Of a DNA stretch of 64,000 nt, positions 1-7,694 are shown piece by piece. The stretch comes from Uliginosibacterium sp036017065 (GTDB lineage Bacteria > Pseudomonadota > Gammaproteobacteria > Burkholderiales > Rhodocyclaceae), in contig NZ_JAYXHR010000002.1 of assembly GCF_036017065.1 (NCBI RefSeq), forward strand, positions 620,001 to 684,000, read 5' to 3'. How positions within the stretch are numbered: the first letter of the stretch is position 1; every line of letters starts with the position of its first letter. The notes below the pieces were generated by a model. That model made no database searches. It had not been told where the DNA came from and saw nothing but the letters and a program-made list of their open reading frames with translations. A program made the translations under genes and the position numbers.

Positions 1-1
1 C

Positions 2-751
2 AGCGAGTTGCTGTGGCACCTGAGCAAGCTGGGCTGGGGCAGCGAGGAATGGCAGGCAGGCCTGTTGATGACGGCGCTGGCGGCAACGGTCCTCGCCTTG
101 TGGCTGGCGGACAGGCGCGGCCTGTGGCCGCTGCAGGCCCAGGGCCGCGCATGGTGGCTGGGGGCGCTGGCACCCGCGGTCGCAGCGCTGGTGTTGCTGC
201 TGCTTTCCACCAATGCGCTGGACGGCGCCATGCCGAAGCAGGCCTACCTGCCGCTGCTCAACCCGCTGGAGGAGGCGGCCGTCTTCGGCCTGCTGATGCT
301 GTGGGTGTGGTGTGCGAACGTCGCGGCCTGGCTGCCTGCCGCCGCGGCGCGCGCCTGCGGCTACGCAGTCGTCGCGCTGGCGATGTGGTGGGCCAACGGC
401 CTGCTGTTGCGCACGCTGGCGATGCTGGGCGGTATCGACTGGGACGCGGAGGCGCTGTGGGCGTCGCGCCTGGTGCAGACGAGTTTCGCGCTGGCATGGA
501 CGCTGGCCGCGCTCGCCTGCATGCTCGTCGGCACCCGGCGCGCCGAGCGGCGGGTGTGGATAGGCGGCGCCGCGGTGCTGGGCCTCGTCATCCTCAAGCT
601 GTTCGCGGTGGACGCGGCACGCGGCGGCGGCCTCGCCCGCGCCGTGGCCTTCATCGGCGTGGCACTGCTGGTGCTGGCCATCGGCTACTTTGCGCCCCTG
701 CCACCGAAACGCAGCACCGTCGAGGCCGATGCCGCGGCCGAACCCGCCTGA
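2..751 (+). CDS. DUF2339 membrane protein, C-terminal part (5' end outside window)
   Basis: The reading frame is open to the left edge, so only the C-terminal ~249 residues are present. They consist almost entirely of hydrophobic helices (about seven) separated by short Arg-rich loops, ending in a short Ala/Glu-rich cytoplasmic-looking tail. This is the pattern of the C-terminal half of DUF2339 polytopic inner-membrane proteins. The next gene, a DUF3999 protein, begins 10 bases downstream, and these two families are often found as a pair, which supports the call. Molecular function is not established for the family. An ATG-like internal start at base 8 is unlikely to be the real one because the family is much longer than 247 residues. 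Confidence 0.75.
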   Translation, partial: SELLWHLSKLGWGSEEWQAGLLMTALAATVLALWLADRRGLWPLQAQGRAWWLGALAPAVAALVLLLLSTNALDGAMPKQAYLPLLNPLEEAAVFGLLMLWVWCANVAAWLPAAAARACGYAVVALAMWWANGLLLRTLAMLGGIDWDAEALWASRLVQTSFALAWTLAALACMLVGTRRAERRVWIGGAAVLGLVILKLFAVDAARGGGLARAVAFIGVALLVLAIGYFAPLPPKRSTVEADAAAEPA

Positions 752-761
752 AAGCCCTCCC

Positions 762-2150
762 ATGAGCTCAACATTCCGTCGTTTCCTGCTGCTGTGTGGC
801 GCCCTGCTGTCGCCGCTGCCCGTGCTGGCCCAGGCCGGCGCGCTGCAACCGCAGGACTTCGCCAGCGGACGCGAGATCCGCCTCGGCACCGGCAACGCGC
901 CTTTCTATCGCCTGGAACTGCCGGCCGATGTGTATGGCGGTACCGCCTGGCCGGACCTGCGCGACCTGCGCGTCTTCAACGCCGACGGCGAGGCCCTGCC
1001 GCACAGCCTGTTGGCCCCCTCCGCCAGCACCACGACGCCACCGCGGGTCAGCCTGCAGGTCTACCGGCTGGAAGTGCCGGCGGCGGGCGGTGCGCAGCAA
1101 CTGGAGGTGCAGCACGAGGGCGAGCGCCTGTCCTTGCAGCTGAGCACCGCCGCCAGGGGCCACGCGCGAACCGAGTACCTGCTGGTGGCGCCGGCGCCGC
1201 AGGGCGAGCCACCGCGCCTGCGCAGCCTGCACCTGAGCTGGACGCCGCAGCCCGGCAACTGGCAGCAGCGGGTCAGCGTGTACGGCAGCACCGACCTGAA
1301 GAACTGGGTCGGCGTCGCCAGCGACATGCCCTTGCTGCAGCTCAACGATGGAGCCCAGTCCCTCGTGCAGGGCGACGTGCCGCTGGATGGCGAGCGGGGC
1401 CATGCCTTCCGCTACTGGCGCCTGCACTTCGGCGGCGAAACCGCGGTGCCGGCACTGAGCGCGGTGAACGCCAGTCCCCCGGCGAGCCGGGAAGAGAAGG
1501 CGCTGCTCGAAGTGTTCACCGCCGCCGGTACGCCGCAGGCCGACGGCAGCGCGGTATACCTGTTGCCGGCGACGCAACGGGCCAATGCCATCCGCATCGT
1601 TCCCGCCGTGCCCAACAGCGTGCTGCCTTTGCAGGTCGAGGCGCGCGGGACGGAGGGGCAGCCCTGGCAGACCCTGCATCGTGGCGTGGCCTACTGGCTG
1701 GCGGGGCCGGACAGCCGCCAGAGTTATTCGCCCGACCTGCGCCTGCCGCTGGCGACCGACGTCCAGGCGCTGCGCCTGCGCCCGCTGGGCCCGGGCTGGG
1801 GCGCCAATCCGCCGCAACTCACGGTGCTGCGCGAGACGCGCGAACTGGTCTTCAACGCACGCGGACGTGGCCCCTTCCTGCTGGCCTGGGGCACCCGCGC
1901 CGCCAGCGAAACGGCGCTGCCGCTGAAGACCCTGGTACCTGCCGCAAGCGCCGACAGCATCGCCGGATTGCCCACCGCCTGGGCGGGTGAAGCCGTGACC
2001 CTGGGCGGCCCCGAACGACTCACCGCCCTGGCGCCGGCCGAGCGCAGCGCGCTGCAGAAGAAGTGGCTGGTGTGGGCCGCGCTGATCGCCGGCGTGCTGG
2101 CGCTGGGCGCCCTCGCCTGGCGGGTGTGGAAGGAGAGCCGCGCCGCCTGA
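762..2150 (+). CDS. DUF3999 family exported, membrane-anchored protein
   Basis: A 462-residue protein with an N-terminal signal peptide (hydrophobic core LLLCGALLSPLPVLA, cleavage after LAQA) and a single C-terminal membrane helix followed by a basic tail. The bulk should therefore lie in the periplasm, anchored by the C-terminus. The body is rich in beta-type segments, as in DUF3999. The start at 762 is preferred over an in-frame start at 690, because the extra 24 residues are Pro/Arg-rich and would hide the signal peptide inside the preceding gene. It follows the DUF2339 gene by 10 bases and is surely co-transcribed. Function is unknown. Confidence 0.8.
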   Translation: MSSTFRRFLLLCGALLSPLPVLAQAGALQPQDFASGREIRLGTGNAPFYRLELPADVYGGTAWPDLRDLRVFNADGEALPHSLLAPSASTTTPPRVSLQVYRLEVPAAGGAQQLEVQHEGERLSLQLSTAARGHARTEYLLVAPAPQGEPPRLRSLHLSWTPQPGNWQQRVSVYGSTDLKNWVGVASDMPLLQLNDGAQSLVQGDVPLDGERGHAFRYWRLHFGGETAVPALSAVNASPPASREEKALLEVFTAAGTPQADGSAVYLLPATQRANAIRIVPAVPNSVLPLQVEARGTEGQPWQTLHRGVAYWLAGPDSRQSYSPDLRLPLATDVQALRLRPLGPGWGANPPQLTVLRETRELVFNARGRGPFLLAWGTRAASETALPLKTLVPAASADSIAGLPTAWAGEAVTLGGPERLTALAPAERSALQKKWLVWAALIAGVLALGALAWRVWKESRAA

Positions 2151-2165
2151 GCATCCACTCAGCGG

Positions 2166-2193
2166 TGTCTCCTCAGTGATGTCTCCTCAGTGG
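2166..2193. repeat. Two tandem copies of a 14-base unit
   Basis: TGTCTCCTCAGTG(A/G) occurs twice head to tail, with a degenerate third copy after it. It lies in the 58-base gap between two convergent genes. No function is evident. Confidence 0.7.
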
Positions 2194-2208
2194 GGTCTCA
2201 ATTGAGCC

Positions 2209-2838
2209 TCAGTTGAGTTCTTCCGCGCTCACGACGTGGATGCCCGGCCGCGGACGCAGCGCCGCGTCGATGAGTGCCTCGGCGATGCGCGCTGCCGGAT
2301 TGATGCGCCAGCGACGCGGCAGCACCGGGCCGACGACGGTGAGCAGCTGTTTGGCCAGGAATTCCCCCGTACGCCATTCCTGGCGAGCACCGCCGATGAG
2401 GCCCGGGCGCACGTAGGTCAGCGACTCGAAACCGACCTGGGCGAGCGCCTGCTCCAGCTCGCCTTTCACGCGGCTGTAGAAGATGCGCGAGGAAGCGTCC
2501 GCACCGAGGGCGGAGTTCAGCGCGAAGGTCCGTACGCCGTGGCGATGTGCGAGGCGGGCGACGGCCAGCGGGTAGTCGTGGTCCACGCGGCGGAATGCCG
2601 CTTGCGAGCCCGCGCTGCGGATCGTCGTGCCCAGCGTGCAGATGACGGCATCGACCTTCCACCAGCCGGCGTCTTCGGGCAGGTGGTCGAAATCGATGGT
2701 GGGCGCGAGCAAGCCTGCCTGTGCGGGGAGCGGCCGCCGCACGGGGGCGACCACTTCATCGACGCGCGGGTCCTGCAGCGCTTGTTGCAACACATGGCTG
2801 CCGACAAGGCCGGTCGATCCGACGAGCAAGAGTTTCAT
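2209..2838 (-). CDS. NAD(P)H-binding oxidoreductase (atypical SDR / YbjT-HTATIP2-like)
   Basis: A 209-residue protein starting with the Rossmann dinucleotide-binding motif GSTGLVGSHV (residues 7-16, GxxGxxG). The middle carries conserved elements of NAD(P)-binding atypical short-chain dehydrogenases: VDAVICTLGTT, a FALNSALGAD strand-loop, the YSRVKGELE segment with the catalytic-type Tyr-x3-Lys, and YVRPGLI. The length is normal for the HTATIP2/YbjT-like group. The substrate cannot be inferred. It lies 37 bases downstream of the dmeF transporter gene on the same strand, so it may be read through from that promoter, but nothing links it functionally to metal efflux. Confidence 0.8.
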   Translation of the reverse strand: MKLLLVGSTGLVGSHVLQQALQDPRVDEVVAPVRRPLPAQAGLLAPTIDFDHLPEDAGWWKVDAVICTLGTTIRSAGSQAAFRRVDHDYPLAVARLAHRHGVRTFALNSALGADASSRIFYSRVKGELEQALAQVGFESLTYVRPGLIGGARQEWRTGEFLAKQLLTVVGPVLPRRWRINPAARIAEALIDAALRPRPGIHVVSAEELN

Positions 2839-2875
2839 GCCTTCACCTCCGGAGAAAAGCGACCGTCGCGGCTAA

Positions 2876-3976
2876 CTAGCGGTTCGCGCGGATGCTTCCT
2901 TGAACGCTTCGATGGGCGCCGCCGGGTCCGCCTGCAGCGACCGGCCGCCAAGCCCCGGCGCGTACCTCCACCGTGGCGTGCACCACTTCCGGCAAGGCCA
3001 GCAATGCCGCACGCAGTGCGTCCGTGGACAACGAGGCCTTGCTCTCCACGCTGACGATGCAGGCATAGGCACCGCGGCCGATGCGCCACGCATGCAGGTC
3101 GACGATGGCGGCGTCACCGCTGTGTTGCTGCACGGTCTGGCGGATGCGCTCCACCACCGGGTCGTCCATCTCGGCGTCCAGCAGCACGCGGCCGGTGTCG
3201 CGCAGCAGGCCGACGGCCCAGATGGCGACCAGCACGCCGCCGGCGATGCCCATCACCGGGTCCAGCCAGTCCGCCCCCCAGAACTTGCCGGCCAGCAGGG
3301 CGACGATGGCCAGCACCGAGGTGGCCGCGTCGGTCACGACATGCACATAGGCGGCACGCAAGTTGAGATCCTCACCGTGGCTGTGGCCATGGTCATGTGA
3401 GTGGCTGTGACCGTGATGGTCGTGGTGGTCATGGCTGTCGCTGCCATGCAGCCACCAGGCGCACAGGAGATTCACGGCGAGGCCGACCAGCGCGATGGCG
3501 ATGGCCTGGTCGTAGTGGATGGAAGTCGGCGCGATGAGCCGCGCCACCGATTCGACCACCATGGCCGCCGCCACCACCGCCAGCATCAGCGCGCTGGTGT
3601 AGCCGCCGAGGATCTCGATCTTCCAGGTGCCGAAGGCGAAGCGCGCGTCGCCGGCGAAGCGCCGCGCGAAGTGGTAGGCCAGCACGCTGATGCCCAGCGC
3701 CAGCGCGTGGGTGCCCATGTGCCAGCCGTCCGCCAGCAGGGCCATGGACCCGTAGTACCAGCCGCCGGCGATCTCGGCGACCATCATCACCGCGGTGAGC
3801 AGCACCGCGCGGCGCGTGTTGCGCTCGGCCAGCGGGTTGCCCTGGTCGAAGCCGGGGTTGCCGCAGTGGTGGTCGCCCCCCGTCATGGCCGCGGGTGGCA
3901 CCGCATGCGCATGGCCGTGGCCGTGCGCATGACCGCAGGCGTCGTGGTGATGGTGATGTCCGTGCTCGCCCGCCAT
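2876..3976 (-). CDS. dmeF: Cation diffusion facilitator, Co/Ni efflux (DmeF-like)
   Basis: A 366-residue cation diffusion facilitator. The N-terminus has a dense His cluster (residues 4-28), and there is a second His-rich loop (HDHHDHHGHSHSHDHGHSHG) between membrane helices 4 and 5. Metal-site signatures are visible: ADGWHMGTH in helix 2 and HVVTDA in helix 5 (HxxxD). A cytoplasmic C-terminal domain follows. The start at 3976 is chosen because the His-rich N-terminus begins there; upstream in-frame codons would overlap the operator and the divergent regulator. The divergent neighbour is an RcnR-type sensor, giving the dmeRF arrangement known for Co(II)/Ni(II) resistance. The final ~25 residues (Gly/Arg-rich) look longer than usual for the family. 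Zn(II) as substrate is less likely but not excluded. Confidence 0.85.
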   Translation of the reverse strand: MAGEHGHHHHHDACGHAHGHGHAHAVPPAAMTGGDHHCGNPGFDQGNPLAERNTRRAVLLTAVMMVAEIAGGWYYGSMALLADGWHMGTHALALGISVLAYHFARRFAGDARFAFGTWKIEILGGYTSALMLAVVAAAMVVESVARLIAPTSIHYDQAIAIALVGLAVNLLCAWWLHGSDSHDHHDHHGHSHSHDHGHSHGEDLNLRAAYVHVVTDAATSVLAIVALLAGKFWGADWLDPVMGIAGGVLVAIWAVGLLRDTGRVLLDAEMDDPVVERIRQTVQQHSGDAAIVDLHAWRIGRGAYACIVSVESKASLSTDALRAALLALPEVVHATVEVRAGAWRPVAAGGPGGAHRSVQGSIRANR

Positions 3977-3993
3977 GTCCGCTGCTCTCTGTA

Positions 3994-4012
3994 TATACTC
4001 CCCCCGAGTATA
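3994..4012. promoter_or_regulatory. RcnR/DmeR-type operator between dmeF and dmeR
   Basis: The sequence reads TATACT-C6-G-AGTATA. It matches the TACT-G6-N-AGTA pattern (read on either strand) bound by RcnR-type repressors. It lies in the 58-base gap between the two divergent start codons, so one bound tetramer could repress both genes. Confidence 0.85.
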
Positions 4013-4034
4013 GAGACATTGCAGGGACGGAGCC

Positions 4035-4307
4035 ATGCCACACACGGTGGGCAACAAGAAGCTGCTGACCCGGGTGCGGCGCATCCAGGGGCAGGTGCAG
4101 GCGCTGGAGAATGCGCTGAACGACGGCGCGGAATGCGGGGCGGTGCTGCAGCAGATCGCCGCCGTGCGCGGTGCCGTCACCGGCCTGATGAGCGAGGTGA
4201 TCGACGGGCACGTGCGCGAGCACCTGGGCCGCGAGGACGTGCCGCAGGCGGAGCGCGAGGCGGACGTCGAGCAGCTGTTGTCGGTCCTGAAGTCCTACCT
4301 GCGATGA
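4035..4307 (+). CDS. dmeR: RcnR/FrmR-family metal-responsive repressor (DmeR-like)
   Basis: A 90-residue all-helical protein of the CsoR/RcnR/FrmR family (LLTRVRRIQGQV near the N-terminus is typical). The residues at the metal positions are His3, Cys34, His59 and His63. This is the His-Cys-His-His set of the Ni/Co sensor RcnR rather than the Cys-His-Cys set of copper CsoR or the reduced set of formaldehyde FrmR. It should therefore release DNA on binding Co(II) or Ni(II). It is divergent from dmeF with an RcnR-type operator between them. Its stop overlaps the start of the PIN-domain gene (ATGA), so the two are translationally coupled. Confidence 0.88.
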   Translation: MPHTVGNKKLLTRVRRIQGQVQALENALNDGAECGAVLQQIAAVRGAVTGLMSEVIDGHVREHLGREDVPQAEREADVEQLLSVLKSYLR

Positions 4308-4792
4308 ACACACCCACACCAGATATGCGCCCCCGCCGCTGGGTGCTGGACACCAACGTGGTGATGGCGCTCTGGCATTTCCGCGACCCCAAGCTCGCCG
4401 TCCTGAAAACCTGGCTGGACGAAGGCCGCGCGCTGGCACTGACGCGGGCGGATTGCCTGGACGAGTTCGGCCGGGTGCTGGCGTATTCCCAGTTCGGCAT
4501 CGAGGCGACGGACCGCCAGTTGCTGCTGGCCGACTACACGGCACGCGCGCAATGCTGGCCGGATGCCACGCCGGAGGAACAGGCCTTCGCCGCCACCCTG
4601 CCACGCTGCCGCGACCGCGACGACCAGAAGTTCATCGCCCTGGCCTGGGACGCGGGGGCCGAGGTGCTGGTGACCCGCGACCGCCTGGTGCTGGGCATGG
4701 CGCGCAAGGCGCCGCTGCGCGACCGCTTCACCATCCTGACGCCGGAAAAGCTGGTCGCAGCCATCACGCCCGAAGATACATCGGCAAACTGA
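4304..4792 (+). CDS. PIN-domain protein, COG1569-type putative toxin
   Basis: A 162-residue PIN-like RNase fold. The acidic residues expected in a PIN active site are present in order: Asp in VLDTNVV (near residue 16), Glu in CLDEFGR, Asp in RDRDDQKF, and Asp in VTRDRLVL. The match is to the COG1569 group annotated as putative toxin components. No antitoxin-like gene is adjacent. Instead the ATG overlaps the dmeR stop codon (ATGA), so it is expressed with the metal sensor. Either the antitoxin is encoded elsewhere or this PIN protein has a stand-alone RNase role. Confidence 0.75.
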   Translation: MNTPTPDMRPRRWVLDTNVVMALWHFRDPKLAVLKTWLDEGRALALTRADCLDEFGRVLAYSQFGIEATDRQLLLADYTARAQCWPDATPEEQAFAATLPRCRDRDDQKFIALAWDAGAEVLVTRDRLVLGMARKAPLRDRFTILTPEKLVAAITPEDTSAN

Positions 4793-4873
4793 CCCCGCCT
4801 GTCCGATAATGGAAATCGCCCATGCGTATCGCATGCGTTTTCCTGCAATCAGACAACCCCGGGGGAGATCCAG

Positions 4874-5698
4874 ATGGACGCGTTCGACTTGAGTGCCGCC
4901 AGTATCAACACCATCATCGCCGCCACGGTGATTCCCTTCGCCTGGAGGATGGCCGGCGCCATCGTCCTGTGGATCGTCGGCGGCTGGGTCATCAAGTCCG
5001 TGAAGATGCTGTCGCGCCGGGGCATGGATGCCCGCGGCCTGGACTCGACCCTGATCGAGTACCTGGAGTCCGCCATCGGCATCATGCTGCGCGTGCTGCT
5101 GGTGATCGCCATCCTCAGCCTGTTCGGCGTGGAGACGGCCTCCTTCGCGGCGCTGATCGCGGCCGCTGGCGTGGCCATCGGCATGGCCTGGTCGGGCCTG
5201 CTGGCCAACTTCGCGGCCGGCATCTTCCTGATCCTGCTGCGGCCGATCAAGGTGGGCGACTTCATCACCGCTGCCGGCATCACCGGCACGGTGCGCGAGA
5301 TCGGCATGTTCGCCAGCGTCATCGACCAGCCGGACAACGTGCGCACCGTGGTGGGCAACAACAAGCTGTTCGCCGACAACATCGTGAACTACAGCACCAA
5401 CGCCTTCCGCCGCGTCGAGCTGACCGCGCAGTTGGCCCACAGCGTGGACCCGCTGGCCGCCATCGCCGCGCTGAAGGCACGCCTGGCGCAGATTCCCAAC
5501 GTGATCGACAACCCGGCGCCGGATGTGGAAATCCTGGAGTTCAACGCTGCCGGCACCAAGCTGGCGGTGCGCCCCTACTGCCACAACGACGATTACTGGC
5601 AGGTGTTCTTCGACACCAACAAGGCGATTGCCGAGGTGGGCGGTGCCAACAGCTGGCCGATCCCGGCGCCGCACCAGGTGCTGCGCCAGCCGGCCTGA
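4874..5698 (+). CDS. mscS: Small-conductance mechanosensitive channel, MscS family
   Basis: A 274-residue protein with three N-terminal membrane segments and the MscS pore-lining region (AALIAAAGVAIGMAWSG then LLANFAAGIFLI), followed by RPIKVGDFI, the junction into the cytoplasmic beta domain. The length fits the basic MscS type without extra sensory domains. It would open under membrane tension during hypo-osmotic shock. A GGGGGAG ribosome-binding site sits just before the ATG. It appears monocistronic; a large inverted repeat follows 147 bases downstream. Confidence 0.9.
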   Translation: MDAFDLSAASINTIIAATVIPFAWRMAGAIVLWIVGGWVIKSVKMLSRRGMDARGLDSTLIEYLESAIGIMLRVLLVIAILSLFGVETASFAALIAAAGVAIGMAWSGLLANFAAGIFLILLRPIKVGDFITAAGITGTVREIGMFASVIDQPDNVRTVVGNNKLFADNIVNYSTNAFRRVELTAQLAHSVDPLAAIAALKARLAQIPNVIDNPAPDVEILEFNAAGTKLAVRPYCHNDDYWQVFFDTNKAIAEVGGANSWPIPAPHQVLRQPA

Positions 5699-5845
5699 AC
5701 GCGGGTGTTTACCAGCGCCGGTGCGCCGGGGCATTCAAGCCTTCGTCGCAACAGGCCGTAAACCGGCACTGAGCGGCGGCCAGCAGTTGGCGAAGGCGGC
5801 GATGCCCACGTGGCTGCCGGCGTAACGCCGCTCAACAATCACACC

Positions 5846-5884
5846 GGCAACGGGCCGCACGGAATTTCCGTACGGCCCGTTGCC
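5846..5884. repeat. Large inverted repeat (12-bp perfect arms) in the mscS-CMD gap
   Basis: GGCAACGGGCCG pairs perfectly with CGGCCCGTTGCC, and most of the 15-base middle also pairs (ACGGA/TCCGT). There is no T-run directly after it, so it is not a textbook intrinsic terminator. It could end mscS transcription or insulate the promoter at 5911. The rest of the 5699-5997 gap shows no gene. Confidence 0.7.
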
Positions 5885-5910
5885 GTTCACCGCCATGTTT
5901 TCCAGTCGGC

Positions 5911-5937
5911 CGTCACAAACCGGCGGTCCCGGTCGTC
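5911..5937 (+). promoter_or_regulatory. ECF41-type promoter upstream of the CMD-family gene
   Basis: CGTCACA-N16-CGTC, one base off the ECF41 consensus TGTCACA-N16-CGTC and with the correct spacing. It lies 61-87 bases before the start of a carboxymuconolactone-decarboxylase-type gene, a classic ECF41 target class. No ECF41 sigma gene is in the window. Confidence 0.55.
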
Positions 5938-5997
5938 TTGCAGGTGTGAGCGCCACATTGGCACACACCCCTTCAACCGGACGACACGAGGACCACC

Positions 5998-6462
5998 ATG
6001 AGCACGCACACCCACCAACCCCGCCTGCCCTTCTACAAGCTGGGCGGCAAACCCATCCAGGCACTGGTCGACTTCAGCGGCCGCATCAAGGAGAGCAGCA
6101 TCGGCCCGGCGCTGGCCGAACTGATCTTCCTGCGCGTGTCGCAGCTCAACGGCTGCGCCTTCTGCCTGGACATGCACTGGAGCGCGCTGATCAAGAGCGG
6201 CGAGGACGCCCGCAAGCTGAACATGGTGGCCGCCTGGCAGGAGGCACCGTTCTTCTCGCCGCGCGAGCGCGCCGCCCTGGGCTGGGCCGAGGCGCTGACC
6301 CTGGCGCCGCACCCGCAACGCGAGGCCGACCAGGACGCCGCCTTCGCCACGCTGCGCGAGCACTTCTCCGATCAGGAAGCGGTGGAGGTGACGATGGCCA
6401 TCGCCAACATGAACGCCTGGAACCGCATCAGCGTGGGCATGCGCAACCCGGTGCCGGCCTGA
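5998..6462 (+). CDS. Carboxymuconolactone decarboxylase / AhpD-like family protein
   Basis: A 154-residue all-alpha protein with the AhpD-type redox centre: Cys53-Ala-Phe-Cys56 followed by His60 (NGCAFCLDMH), and the conserved downstream AxxWQEAPFFSPRERAAL region. Family members act as peroxidase partners or remain uncharacterised; the CxxC-x3-H points to thiol peroxidase or disulfide chemistry rather than decarboxylation. The AGGACCACC-like ribosome site fits the ATG at 5998. An ECF41-like promoter precedes the gene, suggesting it belongs to an extracytoplasmic-function regulon controlled from elsewhere in the genome. Confidence 0.85.
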   Translation: MSTHTHQPRLPFYKLGGKPIQALVDFSGRIKESSIGPALAELIFLRVSQLNGCAFCLDMHWSALIKSGEDARKLNMVAAWQEAPFFSPRERAALGWAEALTLAPHPQREADQDAAFATLREHFSDQEAVEVTMAIANMNAWNRISVGMRNPVPA

Positions 6463-6489
6463 CCTCCGCCGCGCTGAGGCGTGCAGGCC

Positions 6490-7464
6490 TCAGCCTTCGC
6501 CGCTGGCGATACGGTCGCGGCCGCCCTGCTTGGCGCGGTACAGCCACTGGTCGACGCGGGCCACGAAGTCCACCGCCCGCTCGGCCTGCTCCGGCACCAC
6601 GGTGCCGACGCCCAGGCTGATGGTGAGGAAAGGGCCCACGGTCGACCTGGCGTGCACGATCTGCTGCTGCTGGACCAGCGTGCGACAGCGCTCGGCGATC
6701 ATCCGCGCGCCGGTCTCGTCGGTCTCCGGCAGCACGAAGACGAACTCCTCGCCGCCGAAACGCGCCAGGAAGTCACGCGGCCGCACCGCTGCACCGGCCA
6801 GCGCCGTGGCGACCTGCTTGAGACATTCGTCGCCCTGCACATGGCCGTAGTGGTCGTTGTACTGCTTGAAGAAATCGATATCGAGCAGGATCAGCGACAG
6901 CGCCTGCTGGCTGCGCTGCGCCTGGCTCCATTCGCGCGCCAGCACGGTGTCGAACATGCGGCGGTTGGCCACGCCGGTGAGGCCATCCTTGAACGAGTAT
7001 TCCTCCAGCCGGCGTTGCAGCGCGACCAGCGCTTCCTCGGTCTTCTTGCGTTCGCTGATGTCGAACATGAAGCCCACCAGCGCCTCGGTTTCGCCGGCCT
7101 CGTTGCGCAGCACATGCACCACGTCGCGGATCCACACGTAGCGGCCATCCGCCGTCAGCGCACGGTAATCGGCCTCGTGGTCCACGCCCTGCTTCGACTG
7201 GCCGATGCAGAAGTTCACCACCCGCTCGCGGTCTTCCTCGTGGATGCGCGCCGCCCAGTCCTGTGCGCTCACCCAGCTCTCGGCCGTCCAGCCCAGCAGC
7301 GGTTCGATCTGCGGGCCGATGTATGCGAACTGCATCGTCGCCCAGTCGATCTTCCAGGGGATGGCCTTGGTGGATTCGAGAAGCGTCTTGTAGTCGGGGT
7401 TCTGTTCGACGGACAGGGGAAGCGGGGAGGACGGTGAAACGGGCTGACGAGGCTGCGAAGTCAT
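6490..7464 (-). CDS. PAS-GGDEF diguanylate cyclase
   Basis: A 324-residue cytoplasmic protein. Residues ~30-140 form a PAS domain ending in a PAC-type FMFDISERK segment. A short linker helix leads into a GGDEF domain (residues ~155-320). The active-site motif is GGEEF (237-241), which is catalytically competent, and RPRD (228-231) five residues before it is an intact RxxD inhibitory site. It should make cyclic-di-GMP with product feedback. There is no membrane segment. The start at 7464 (MTSQPRQ) is preferred over 7638 because the upstream extension is Arg/Cys-rich and would run over the palindrome at 7517. The sensory ligand is unknown. Confidence 0.88.
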   Translation of the reverse strand: MTSQPRQPVSPSSPLPLSVEQNPDYKTLLESTKAIPWKIDWATMQFAYIGPQIEPLLGWTAESWVSAQDWAARIHEEDRERVVNFCIGQSKQGVDHEADYRALTADGRYVWIRDVVHVLRNEAGETEALVGFMFDISERKKTEEALVALQRRLEEYSFKDGLTGVANRRMFDTVLAREWSQAQRSQQALSLILLDIDFFKQYNDHYGHVQGDECLKQVATALAGAAVRPRDFLARFGGEEFVFVLPETDETGARMIAERCRTLVQQQQIVHARSTVGPFLTISLGVGTVVPEQAERAVDFVARVDQWLYRAKQGGRDRIASGEG

Positions 7465-7516
7465 GCGGATACCGGCAAATGCGGCGGTTGAAGCGGACGT
7501 GCGGAAAACCTTTGAA

Positions 7517-7530
7517 GCAAACCGGTTTGC
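7517..7530. promoter_or_regulatory. Perfect 14-bp palindrome upstream of the diguanylate cyclase
   Basis: GCAAACCGGTTTGC is a perfect palindrome 53-66 bases before the start codon. The AAACCGGTTT core with central CG resembles LacI/GalR-family operators. No LacI-type gene is in the window. The remainder of the 7465-7694 gap holds only a short GC hairpin (7572-7588). Confidence 0.4.
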
Positions 7531-7694
7531 GGAATGTCTGGCAGGTGGCACACAGGCCACCGACTGTAACAGCCCCGACACGCGGGGCGTATGACGCCTG
7601 CCACCACAACGGTTAAAACCTGTGTAGCCGGATGTCATTACCGGGACGGGTGCAACGTGGCGTCGGGGTTCGACGACAGGCGCCCGAAGCAGCG

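Noticed and set aside
690..761. In-frame upstream extension of the DUF3999 protein
   Set aside because: It would place 24 Pro/Arg residues before a clear signal peptide and overlap the preceding gene.
3977..4180. N-terminal extension of the DmeF transporter
   Set aside because: It runs through the operator and over the divergent dmeR coding region; the His-rich family N-terminus starts at 3976.
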